A DNA stretch of 64,000 nt, taken from Patagioenas fasciata (taxonomy: Eukaryota > Chordata > Aves > Columbiformes > Columbidae). The notes below the pieces were generated by a model, which was given only the letters and a program-made list of their open reading frames with translations, ran no database searches and was not told the DNA's origin. Both the position numbers and the translations under genes were made by a program. The stretch spans positions 28,649,501-28,713,500 of the forward strand of contig NC_092523.1 in assembly GCF_037038585.1 (NCBI RefSeq). The letters run 5' to 3'. Positions 38,397-49,383 of the stretch are shown one piece after another (position 1 is the first letter of the stretch; each line of letters opens with the position of its first letter).

Positions 38397-40819
38397 TCAA
38401 CTATTGAAGTTTGTTCTGCTTTGCAAAATATTAGCAAATCCATCAAATGCTCTCTTCTTCTTAACAAAAAAGTGTCCCTGTCCTAAATGGGTCTGACTTT
38501 TCTGACTGAGCTTTTCGCTTGAATTTTGGAGGTTGACAGCTGTTGTAGAATTGTTCGCCTGTCCTGTCAAAGTAGCGTCATCCTCCGCCTCGCTGGAATC
38601 GGTGCTTTTGGAGATTGGATCTCCTGCAGTCTTTTCTGGGAATGAACATGGACCGTATCGTGTGCTGTCATTGAAGAAGTCTTGTGGGACTGAGAAGGAA
38701 TATGCGTTCTTGTAACTCTGATCCAGCTGCAAACAGTCTTCTGTGTTGAAGACTGATTGTGGTTTCCCAGAAGAGTGAAGGTGCAGGAAATCCGCCATCG
38801 CATTGCAAGCCTGTGTTTCTTTGGATGGAGGGCAGTTGCTGGTATCCTGTAATTCTGTATATCCGTTGCAGTCTTTCTCATTTAAATCTCTTTGCGTTTT
38901 ATCTGCACAGGCCTTAGTTGTATTCACCTGCATCCCCTGTTGTAACAAGTTTTCTTTCTCTGTAATAACCATAAAATGTTCTTCAGTTGTGTGTTCAGGC
39001 AGAGATTGAAGAGGTGACTCATTGCTGGAATGCAGTAGTGATGTTTTTTTAACAATTTCATTCAAACCACTATCAGCGGGAGCAAAAATAAAATCATCAT
39101 CATCCTCAGATGTGCTCGTGTTCCTTCTTAATGTAATGGCCGCTTCACCATGATTCTTTTCAAAGGAGATCCCACCTATGTGCTCGTCTGGACTTCCCTC
39201 TGGTGCATTTTCTTTTTGTTCGGTGGGGCTGAATCTGAGGGAATGCTGAGGTTCAGTGGGAAACCGATATGCCTGCAGTTCCGCTTCTTCAGGAGAGTTC
39301 TCTGTACCTGTGTCACTTGTGGGAAAATGTTCTAATGAAAGTAACATTTTACTGAAGTCTATATTTTGTTTGTGGAGAGAATCAGAAATGGAGTTTTGTA
39401 CTGTTGACTCTGGGTTGGTAAAATATTCAAATGTATCAGGAACTTCTTGACTTGAAGAACTAATTGTGTCTGAATCTGGCATGCTTGCGTGGTCACTGCA
39501 TGAATCAGCATGAGGTGATGCTGCTTCAGGCATGACAGTATCTGATCTGTACTTAATAGTGGTCTCAGAATATGCATTGTTTTTGTCTTCAGTTTTCCCA
39601 ATATGCCGAAGTTCAGCATCAATGTTTGGAGACTCAGGTAGTGTTGAGAACTTCCCAGTTCCACAGTTCACGTCAGCCCCATCTAGTAACGACTGACAGG
39701 CTGGCAGGTTGTCGCTAACACCAGGTTCCTCCAATTCAAAGTCTGCTAAAGAACTGCAGTCACTCATTGTGAATGGAGTCCCTTCATCTGAAGAACTGTC
39801 ACCAAATACACCTGCTGAAACTTCAGATTGCAGCAGAGCAGAGTTGGTGCTCACCTTGCTGCTGCTGGGCTCTTGTGCAACTGCCTGTGTTGGTATGGTG
39901 GGGAACGGACAGCTGGTGTCTCCTGTGAAAGATAAACCTAAATCTGAAGAGTTGGTGTGATTTGAGTATGAGTCACTGTTCAGTCTCCTGCTTATGGGAG
40001 CGAACCTGCTCTTCTCCAAGTCTTCATTATTTGCATATTTTGCATCTTCCTGTAATGAAATGTCATTACTCATTAATTTTCTTGGTGTTACTTCATAGAT
40101 GTTCTTGTAATCTATCCTTGCAGAAAATAATCTGTTATCATCAACATTTACATTTTCATCATTGCTGGTACTAGTTTTGTTATCTGAAAACACAGGGCTT
40201 TTTTTCACATTGATCTCATTGCTTTGTTTCTGGTACTCTTCAGTATTTGGTGCATGTACACCGCTATCAGTGACATTTTTATACAAAGTTTCTGTAGGAC
40301 TGACGTATGTGTTTCTAGAAGAATTCTCATCACAAATGAACAAACGAGTCTGCGTATTTGTTGGCTGGCTTGCAGAGTGCTCTCTGCTCAAGGTTTCATC
40401 TGAAAAAGCTTGATTAGAATAAGTATGTTCTGAACTTGAATTTTTGTTCCTTTGCATGCGCCTCCACAGGCTCACAAGGTAGGGTCTGGCAAAAGCACCC
40501 AGACAAAAAGCACAAACAAATGTAATGAGCACCGAGAGGCTGACGGCCAACGCGAGGTCTTGCTCTGTTCTCTCTTTTCTGAAAACACTGTTAGTGTCCC
40601 GGGCTCTTCTAAGCAAAAATGTTGAAACACTTTCTTTCACCTGTAGATTGTAGATAAGATATTTCTTCTTTGTTGTATTAAGAATACACAAATATAACCC
40701 TTCAGCAGTTTTCTCAGCACTGTATATTACTAAATTATTCGTATTATCCAGTGTCACATGAGGAAGATTGTTATCTTTTGAAATTCTGCCTTTTGGTGTC
40801 CACCAAGAGACTCCATTAC
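38397..40819 (-). CDS. LRRC66: LRRC66 exon: second half of Ig-like domain, membrane helix, cytoplasmic tail
   Basis: A 2423-base terminal coding exon. Acceptor TTTCAG, entering phase 1. It starts GNGVSWWTPKGRIS, reaches the YLC motif (Y375, C377), then the helix LALAVSLSVLITFVCAFCLG (about 40494-40559) with basic residues after it (RRMQRNK), as expected for a type I protein. The tail is low in hydrophobics and probably disordered. Conserved tail patches are YSNQAFSDE (residues 466-474) and SDEGTPFTMSDCSS (676-689, at 39750-39791). Stop TGA at 38397-38399. Confidence 0.93.
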
Positions 40820-43800
40820 CTGAAATAAAATAAAATACAAATTTAATCTTTATAGATACTTGATTTGCAAGTTATTTCTATAAGGATATACTCTGACATA
40901 TCTTTGATAATTTTAACTATCTGTTATAAAATCAATTTTCTTGTTATCCGTCCATTTAACATAATACCAAATATCTGTTAAACCATCATCTGTTTCACCC
41001 CCCCCACATTTAAAATGCAGGACAGATGGGGTCTTAATAGCAGACTTTACAAGAAGAATGGTGTGGGTGAGGGATGAGGTCACCGAAATCATGTAAGTAT
41101 GTTCTGGGTGACCCTGGAAACATCCACTGGTCTCCCTCATGCGAGATCTCTGTTTCCAGCCAGCCCTTCTCCAGCATGGCCGTGCTCCCGTGTGCAGCTG
41201 TGAGGCAAAATGTCACTGCTGAACCGTCAGTGTTCCAGCCACTGTTATTGACCTGTAGTTACTGCTTTGACTACCTCAGGTCTGAAAACCAAGGGTGTTT
41301 CTATCTATATTGTACCAAACTTGAGCTACCGTAGGCCACAGCTGCTTGCTGGCTTTTGGAGTGCTTTTCAGGGTGTATGTACACCTTTGCTTTTGGATCA
41401 GCTCGTGTTCCCAGTTTGGGTCTGGTGCCATCCACTGCACTGTTTTTAATCCCATGATCAGAGTTTACTTGGCTTTCCTTGTTAACAGACAAAGTGGGTG
41501 GCATTTCTGATAGACCCTGGGTATTTTCCTTTGGGGAGAGAGCGTTCCAGGCAGAAAACCTTCCCATCTCAAAGTGCTGCTAGTCCATTAAATGGTTTTG
41601 TCTTATGGCACATGACAAATACACTTTTGTGTTCTGTATTAATTGCAAGTGCTGGATTAATTTCTTAAGTGCGCTGTGTGCTATAGTAGCTGTACCTTTT
41701 CAGAATAAATATAAATCATTTTCCTCACAAATAAACTTTCATTTTGCTGTGACTGAACACTAGAAACACTATTGTATGCTTCTCAGTTTTCTATGGGCCC
41801 CAGAAGTGCCACCCCACTATTCTGTCCTTTGTTTGCATTCCAGAATTAAGTGGTAAATTTGCAGCATGCTACTTATTGGAATTTATCTGTGTGTAATTTG
41901 GCATCACTTACTAGTTTAATTAAGGAAGGGAATGGAGACTTTTTTGTGACTTTCAAATATTCTAACTGGTACACCACTTCCTAATGAAATGATTTGTATG
42001 TTAAATTGTTCGGTTATTTTTAAACAGTATCTTTAGAAATCTACTTAAACCAGATTTCTCTGATAATTCTGCATGCATTTGGATCTTAGCAGCATACGGA
42101 TAGAGTCCCTGTTCTACATACCCCTGGCGGTGTCCGGGTCACAGTTTAGCACCGATGTCTTCCCCATTGGGATTACAGCCCGCTTGAGCGAAACACTGTC
42201 ACTGCAGTTTAAATGGGAACTTGAAAGGTATAGCAGAGGTTTCTGTGAGTTGTTGGCAGATTTATTGTATGAAATCCTCCATGTTTTCCTCGTGGAGTCA
42301 AAAAGAAAATGCAATAAATGTTTGAAGGCATTTAGCCTGCAGTTAAATATCCAGGCGTTACTTGACAAATCCACTTCAAGTTGAAGGAAGTTCAAACTGA
42401 TCAATACCTGTGGCAGAGGGGTTGTCAGAGCGTTTTCACGGAGATCCACGACCTATTTGGAAATAATTCAGAATTAACGTGATAAGCATTAAAATGGAAT
42501 CCTAATTGCAATGTCAACAATAACGTTTATTTTAGTGTACAATGACTTTTGCAGTTACGGGAAAAATATGTTTGGTTAGGATTTCAAGAATACTGTCCTA
42601 AGGTTTTTAATTTAAATGAAAAGTTTAAGTGGTGGTATACTTAGAATTCTCCCGTTGTAGACTAGCCCTGTGTGAATGGGAAGCTGCAGGGCTCTTGCCA
42701 TGGAAGGGACGGGGTAGAAAAGGATGCATGTGTGTTTAAGCCAGTGATGGGTTGGTTTGTGGCATAGATAAATGATGAATGTATGGTTATATTTTGTATA
42801 TTTACAAGTCTGTCTGTTTCCTTATATATGAAAAGCAAATATATATTATAAACAAGTAATGATTATTTTCACCATTTGCTTCAGTTTTTATAATATACTA
42901 ATATAATAATCAAAGGCCAGTATAATAATGCTGAATAGTTGATAATTAATATATTTAATAGTGATGAACACAGAACATTGGAACGGTTGCAAGTAATTTC
43001 GCTTTACCACCTGTAATTTGTGGAGATCCCTGAAGGCACCTGGATGAATTTCAGTTATCTTGTTGTTTTGCAAGTCGATGTCCTTCAGCTGTGAGCAGTT
43101 TTGAAAATCCCCCAGCCCAATCTGTTGAATGCCATTGGATGACAAATGGACACTTTGCAGAGATGGCAGCAGGCCTAGTCCTAGGAAGAGCAAAACTATT
43201 TCACATTTCATGTTCATGTTTTCCCAGGTGTGTCAAGTGGCTTTTTAAAATTCTTTGTGACAAAATTCCTATTCCTGCAATGAGGAGCTGCAGGGTTTGA
43301 GCAGTTACCAGACTTTTCATATTCAGTGGTTGTCCTGCTCTAAAAGTTGTGTAGCATCAACAGCAGGCACGTAATGCATTCACAATCAACGCATGTTTTA
43401 GAAATGCACATCTCCATAAAGGCAGTAACATTCCTTTGGGCTATCAGAATTATTCTGACTGTGATCTCTGTACTTGGGGCACGCTTCTCTGGGCAGCTGG
43501 AGGTAGGAAGGGAGGAGTGTGAAAAGGATCGAATACACTCAGTTTAGAAAATCCAAATACGTTAATTGTAAATAAAAGATGGAGATGCAAAATATGATAC
43601 AATATCTCCTATTCATTGCCATCTGCAGGTTCATGTTTTTTTTCTTATGTGGAATTATTTGACCCATATTCATAGGATGTCAGCTTGGCTGAGAACAAAA
43701 CCATGTTGCTTATGCCAGTCTGCCTGTGATTTATCAAGCATGACAGCATATTCTTCAGCATATATTAGATACAACAGCACCTGTCTTGCATAAGTTGCCC

Positions 43801-46046
43801 TTTTGAATACTGGAGACACCTCATTTTTGTTAGGTGCTGTGCAGGCAGCCCCAGAGCTCCAGCCTGCAAGTTCCTGGCACCTGAACACTCAGCATCACCA
43901 CAGTTTGTAACACCTGAATGTCACTCTAAACTGATTTATCATAAAGCACTGTTCAGAAGCTACTAATTCTTAAATTTTTTGCCATTGGTGTTGTCTGGTT
44001 CACTGGAAATCTCTTGTTCCGGTTTGCTGTTCTGTTTGCTGAATTACTCCTCTTTGGGTTTATTGTGAAGAGCAGAGAGAATGATTCATTCCTGCTGTAA
44101 AACTACGGGTAAGTGATAGGACAGGCATTCACAAGTTCTGGCAGTTCCTCAGTTCTTCCTTGTACCTGCATGAAGAGTTGTTGTTTGGGTGCTTCCCTGA
44201 AGCTCAATTGGTGCCAAAACCAGCCCCCGGTGCCGCAGCGGGGGCAGCAGCCCAGCACCAGGGTGGTGGCTCTGGGAATGGTTTCTCTGTGGCCAAAGCC
44301 CTCAGCTTTAGCACTCGAGTTTGTGTTTTCTTACAGGGTTACAGACTAGAATGTTAGTGAAGTACTTCAGAGCAGGGAAAATAGTTCTGAGGATGTATTT
44401 AAAGTATTATGGGATTTAAGTATAACTTGGAGTATGGTAGGGTGACGCATGGCAATTTGACTTTGAACATCTAAAAACTGAGTCTCTTATAGAAAAGAGT
44501 TGATCTGTCTGACCCACTGAGGCATCCTATAATGTATAGTTATATCAAAACAAAATCTGTATCAATGTATTTTAGAATGTAAGCTTTTCTATACTGTCTA
44601 TATGGAAACCTTACAGATACTACAGAATGATTAAGCAACACACTTTCCTGCATGCCAGAGAATTATTTGGTACGAAAAAAGAAAAATAGAACTTTGAGGA
44701 CCTTGTGTAGATGCAAAATTATTCCCTTTGACTAACTTTGTCAGAGAAGTGGGGTTTTGGTTTGCTGCTCCCCCCCCACCCCAGTATTTTCAAAATCTAA
44801 AGCTAACGAATCTGATTATGTTTTCAGAGATCAGTTAAATTCAGCAAACAATATATAGGATCGTGTTGCTTGTACTGCAGCTTCTGCTTCATTCAAACAC
44901 TATTTGGACAATGCGAACCATCTGTTTCCAAGGACAGAGACTGTCACAAAAGCTGTGATGTCTGGCACAGTTCAGTGACGAGCAAACACTTTCTAAATGT
45001 TTAGTGAAAACTTACAGCCCCCTCTTGTTACTAGAAGGTGACACTTTCGTTGGATGTCAGACTGCATAGAGCAAAATTGTTTTGACTGAACAAAATGCAT
45101 TTTCCTGTCTTTGTGAAATACCGAAATTTGAGCAGGGTTTATTTAAGAGTAGTGACTTTCTTCTGAAGAGTAATATGAAACTCATGATTCATAATTTTCT
45201 TGCTGCTAAGGTTCACAACTGGGTTGTGGAGGGTGGTGTTTTTCCGAAGATCCTTATCTCCCTTTCTATACAAGGAAAATGACTGCTTGGGCTCTCAGAG
45301 GATAAATGTGGTTATATTTGACTGACGTTAAGGCGTTATGATTGCAAAGGCTGTACAAAAAACCTCAACTGATTCAAACCAACCCATTTGCTTCAGTCTC
45401 CGTATTTGCACTCAGGTGTAACTAACTTACCCTCACCTTAAGCATAACTACATGAGAGCCACATTCCAACTTCAGCAAGATGTACTGAACCATACCCAAA
45501 CCCAACTTACCCCTTTGGAGTGAGATCCTTAACAATTCTGAAGTGCTTACCTCTTGGAACTGTGTTAAGATTATTTCTTTCAACTGACAATACTTTCAAA
45601 GCAGGCAGGACACAACAGCCTTTTCCATACTTATTAGACCCGTGTCCAGGGATGTGTGTGTCCAGCATGAGGGTGTGGATGGCATTGCCATTGAGGTTTA
45701 GAGTTTCTAAAACAGGTAAATTTCTAAAAGTAGTTAAGGAGAGTTCAGAAATCAGGTTGTTACTGAGATTCAGGTGTTTTAGCATCCATTCTTCATTTCT
45801 TCCATCAGTGCATTTAAAAGTTTTAATATTATTGTAACTAAAATCAGCTGTTATTGCTGTTCGTGATAAGTCTTCTGGAATAGCAGATATTCCAGTAAAA
45901 GAACAATTGACTGAGAGCTCCCCGTCCCACCGGCAGGCTGAGCGGTCATGTGTGTCACGAAGAATCCACTGGGACTTGGTCCCCGCCGATCCAGGGAGAT
46001 TAAAGTAAAGGATCACAGCTATGACGCTCAAGTGAAGGTTATCCAT
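38397..46046 (-). CDS. LRRC66: Leucine-rich repeat-containing protein 66, with Ig-like domain
   Basis: A single-pass membrane protein of poorly known function. Four coding exons on the minus strand join in frame: 46046-45551, 43180-43011, 42452-42122, 40819-38397; 1139 residues (human is about 880 as I recall). Order: signal peptide (about 1-22), Cys-bearing N-cap (C38, C48), LRRs from about 89 to 245, C-terminal cap (C260, C305), Ig-like domain (C326, W338/W339, Y375-x-C377), membrane helix about 420-441, and a Ser/Thr/Asp/Glu-rich cytoplasmic tail of about 690 residues. Family match rests on LKHLNLSNNLIS, DLALAV-S-LSV-ITF with LGAF-RPY after it, YSNQAF and SDEGTPFTMSDCSS. An acceptor-like TATATAG five bases upstream of the ATG suggests a non-coding first exon. 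It lies tail-to-tail with DCUN1D4 and in tandem behind SGCB. Confidence 0.92.
40820..42121 (-). other. LRRC66: LRRC66 intron inside the Ig-like domain
   Basis: A phase-1 intron between the first Ig cysteine and the core Trp. Donor GTATGT at 42121, acceptor TTTCAG. No other feature recognised. Confidence 0.85.
42122..42452 (-). CDS. LRRC66: LRRC66 exon: last LRR, LRR C-terminal cap, first Ig strand
   Basis: Encodes residues 223-332 plus the first base of Gly333: VVDLRENALTTPLPQ, cap cysteines at 260 (WIFNC) and 305 (LNCSD), then KTSVLNCD with the Ig B-strand cysteine C326. Several N-glycosylation sequons occur (NKS, NNS, NCS). Acceptor AAATAG; donor GTATGT. Confidence 0.92.
42453..43010 (-). 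other. LRRC66: LRRC66 intron
   Basis: AT-rich, no recognised feature. Confidence 0.85.
43011..43180 (-). CDS. LRRC66: LRRC66 exon: middle LRRs
   Basis: Completes Gly166, then two LRRs: LQSVHLSSNGIQQIGLGDF and LKDIDLQNNKITEIHPGAF. Acceptor TCCTAG. I end it at CAG|GTGGTA because LQVVDL then matches the human length; a second donor GTAAAG three bases on would insert one Val. Confidence 0.9.
43181..45550 (-). other. LRRC66: LRRC66 intron (2.4 kb)
   Basis: No exon or transposon recognised. A GC-richer patch at 44200-44290 has open frames without family resemblance. Confidence 0.8.
45551..46046 (-). CDS. LRRC66: LRRC66 first coding exon: signal peptide, N-cap, first LRRs
   Basis: ATG at 46046, then residues 1-165 and one base of Gly166. 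MDNLHLSVIAVILYFNLPG is a typical signal peptide. LRR signatures: LKHLNLSNNLISEL, LETLNLNGNAIHTL, LKVLSVERNNLNTVP. Donor GTAAGC at 45550. The ATG is chosen because it starts the hydrophobic leader and lies just after an AG acceptor at 46052. Confidence 0.92.
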
Positions 46047-46051
46047 AGTAT

Positions 46052-46561
46052 CTATATATAAAATGTAAAATTATGGTAAGTTCAGCATAACAAGAGTTAA
46101 ATAGAAAGCAGAAATACTTTGACAGGAAAAAAAAATCAGCACCAAACAAATAATACTCAAAGCTTTGCCAACCGTTTGCCTTAAACATGCAGTTCTGGAC
46201 TCTTAGGTATGTTTCAAAAAGAACATTCATAAACTGGTAACCTTCCCCCTCCCTCCACCTTTCCCGAAAAAACAATCCAAACCTTTTCTTTCTTTTCCAG
46301 CCCTTTGGTCAAGAAACACAGCTTCTCAGGAACTTGTGAACTAACAAAAGTGAAGACTTTTGAACTCCACTTCAGGTATCATACACAATTACCACTGAGC
46401 AAAGTCCACCAGATATAATCCATGACAAATAGGTGTGGAATGATTTTCATACTTACAGTTAATAAAACACTAGTTTCCCTGTCAATAACACAACAATGTA
46501 TTTGTAATGAGAAACTATAGTCTTACAAATAACACTTCTGCACCACAGCTGCATGTTAGAA
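46052..46561 (-). other. Short gap between SGCB 3' end and LRRC66 first coding exon
   Basis: About 0.5 kb. It must hold, or lie next to, the LRRC66 5' exon and promoter if LRRC66 is not transcribed from further upstream. No TATA box, CpG island or clear exon was recognised. Confidence 0.5.
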
Positions 46562-46567
46562 TTTATT
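46562..46567 (-). terminator. SGCB: Candidate distal poly(A) signal of SGCB
   Basis: AATAAA on the minus strand about 2.6 kb after the SGCB stop. Nearer candidates are at 46910-46915, 47302-47307 and 47518-47523. Confidence 0.4.
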
Positions 46568-49179
46568 GTTTCTTTTCAAAACAAAGATTAGAAATTCAAT
46601 TGTCTTTCACCTATTCAAACAACCACCAGCTTTCCATATGGTGACAACTCTTCACATGTACATTGTTTTACACGGAGGCATGTAGAATGTACTTTAAACA
46701 CACAGCATCTTAAGTGCATCTGTGGGACTGGAATAAGGTGCCACACAATGTTTAAAATATGTATAGAAAAATGTACCTTAGGCAGTTAGAATACAAACAC
46801 AAATAAATGCACAGCACAGGGCATATGTGGTGCCAAGATTTCTCAAACTGTGTACAGAAGGCAACAAAATATATTAACAGTACATAAATAGTGGCAAACA
46901 AATTGATAATTTATTTCATTTGGTATTTGTATAATTGGTTTTGCTAAGTTTTGGTAAAAAAATCCACACTTCAAAACCAATTCTCCAGACCATGATTTAA
47001 GAGTACCTTTGTGACACATCCCTCAGCTACGCTGCATACAGTATTGTAAACAGAACTCTTGATAATGGCAACAACCCAATACTAGCAAAGGTATAGCAGC
47101 ATTAACCAATGAGCTTTACTGTGCTCTTCCTGTCTAATCTGCCTGACTGAGGCAGTATCTGTCATTTTCAAGATCTATTTCAGCTTCAAGAATTTGAATT
47201 TGAAGAATTTCTGCTCATATTTGTATAGGTATGTGTGTATTTATATATGTAAAAGTGACAAACTTCCATTAGCAAGAGTGAAAATTCTAAAAATGTTATA
47301 GTTTATTTCCTCCTCTTAATTGTAACAGATAGCTAATTGGGGCATTACTTAGCAGAAAAGATATGTGTGTGTTTTCAGCAAAATGTGTCTTGAAGTGGTT
47401 AATAAATATTAACTGCAGTAAAACTGTGAAGTTCATGAAGGCAGTATGCAAAATGGTAGTACCTTCCCATAAGCTTTAAATTGTGCAATTCAATGGCTTT
47501 TGCTACATTTTATACTGTTTATTCTGATTTTGTTAGAACAGCACTGCTGTCCACCCCCACAAGCCCCAGCAACTACCGAGCATCAAAATCTGGCTTTTGC
47601 TATAGAGCAACGAGGGAGACGTGACCCCCTGGGCTCCCATGTCACATAATGCCTGACCTAAGGATCCCCCGCTAGAAATCACTTCCGCCCCTACACATCC
47701 TGCATGAGCACAGACTGACTGCCAGGAAATACTGCAAAGTTCTCGTTGCAGCAGGAGCTGATTCATAGTTTGTGGAATTTTATGTACCGTGAGAGCTATA
47801 AAACAAGGGTAAATAGTTTATCTTCCCATAGCAAATGACCAATTCTGAAGTTAATATGTAACATTTGCTCAACTGTTAGGAAGAGAAGTGTTTGCTTATC
47901 TAGAAAAACTTGTAAAAAGCTACTTGGAAAGTCACCTTTGTGGCCTCCATTATTAAGGTTACTTGATGCTACTGCAAAACAAAACTATTTTAAACAGGAG
48001 AAAACACATGGGATGGGAAGAGTGGGAAACTTATAGTGAGCAGATCTATTTTTAGTACAGAACACCTTCCCTCTGCAAAGGCAGTTACAAAGCTGTAAGA
48101 GTTTCTGTAAGGTCCCAGTTTGCCACAGACAGTTTCACTGTTGACACATGGATTTACGCTGTTGTCATAGGATTGATACCATCACATTAAGAATTATAGA
48201 CCCGCACTTTAACTTCAGAATTTAATTCTGAGTTTCTCAATAATACATCAGTACTGACATTTACAGGGAAAAGGAGATCTGATCTCAGATGCTGCTGCTT
48301 ACAGTCATGCTTCAGATTACTATGTGTTGAATAATGAATTCAGACACTGTTCACACCCAGGAAAATACTTTTTTTGGGCAGCGAGCAAGTTACAAGTACA
48401 TCTTTAAAAGATATACTTCTAATATAAACACATTTCATAAATACTTCACATAAATTAAGCAACTGTAGAATCCCTGAACTGCACAAATAGAACAGGAACT
48501 CAAGCAACACTTCCATAATCGCAAGGCTATTTCAAAATTAAAGTTACATTTCCACACTTGGTATTAATTTGCAAATATTATTTGTGCTAACATAATTTTT
48601 TTCTTTAACTACATGAGGATATATGGCAGAAATAATGCAATATTTTAAAGCGAATCTGCCATTACCCCTCTCTTAGTACACATATGGTAAACCACATAAT
48701 TTGGGGAAATTATTATATCAACCTTTGGAAAGAAACGAAGACAAAAATTTGCCTCTTCAGCCATCCCAAGCAAATCCACTTGCAAACAACAAATCGACGT
48801 TCCTCTTGAAGTAATTCAGATTGCAGTTGTGTTCTCAGCAGACCCTCAAGGTCTTGGGAAATACAACAAGAAGCTCCTTTATAGGCAAATAAAGGCAATC
48901 GAGATTGTTGCTAAGATCACTTTCTTTAAATATATTCTACTGATCCCAATTCAGGAAGGTACTTCAGTATGCATGCAGACTGAAAGCTTGCTGAATCGGT
49001 GTCGCTGTTATGGCTGACAGGATGATGCCACAATACTGCTGAACGTAACAGCCTTTGCTTAAAAGTATTATATAATAAGTGTTAGTATAAACCGCTGTAA
49101 AACCAGAAATCCTTGAAGACATGCAATTACTTCATACAAATATATGTAAACACAAGAGAGAACTCTCCTGGTAGTGGCT
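46568..49179 (-). other. SGCB: SGCB 3' untranslated region (inferred extent)
   Basis: AT-rich non-coding sequence after the SGCB stop with several AATAAA hexamers. Human SGCB also has a long 3' UTR (from memory). Which signal is used cannot be told from sequence. Confidence 0.55.
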
Positions 49180-49383
49180 TCAGTGCGTGGTTCCACACGG
49201 ATTGACAGAAGTCTGACAACCCATGTTATGACCTGTCACCTGAACCTTGAACAGCGTCCCATCCGCACACATACAGAGCTTGAAACGCAGCCAGTTGCCG
49301 TTATTGAACTGATCCCCATAAGATGAACTTGGCAGTCGTGATGGGCTGACCATCACGGTTCCGTTCAGGATAATACTGTTTTC
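49180..49383 (-). CDS. SGCB: SGCB exon 6: C-terminal cysteine cluster
   Basis: Sixty-seven codons and TGA: ENSIILNGTVMVSPSRLPSS, then FKLCMCADG, MGCQT and NPCGTTH. Carries the N256 sequon and all four C-terminal cysteines expected in beta-sarcoglycan. Acceptor TTAATAG. Confidence 0.98.
   Translation of the reverse strand, partial: ENSIILNGTVMVSPSRLPSSSYGDQFNNGNWLRFKLCMCADGTLFKVQVTGHNMGCQTSVNPCGTTH

Noticed and set aside
39150-40413. Plus-strand open frames opposite the LRRC66 tail
   Set aside because: Shadows of the long minus-strand exon; no family resemblance.
42888-43217. Possible separate small LRR protein starting with Met at 43217
   Set aside because: The first dozen residues are intronic. 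The real exon starts at the acceptor at 43180 and joins LRRC66 in phase.
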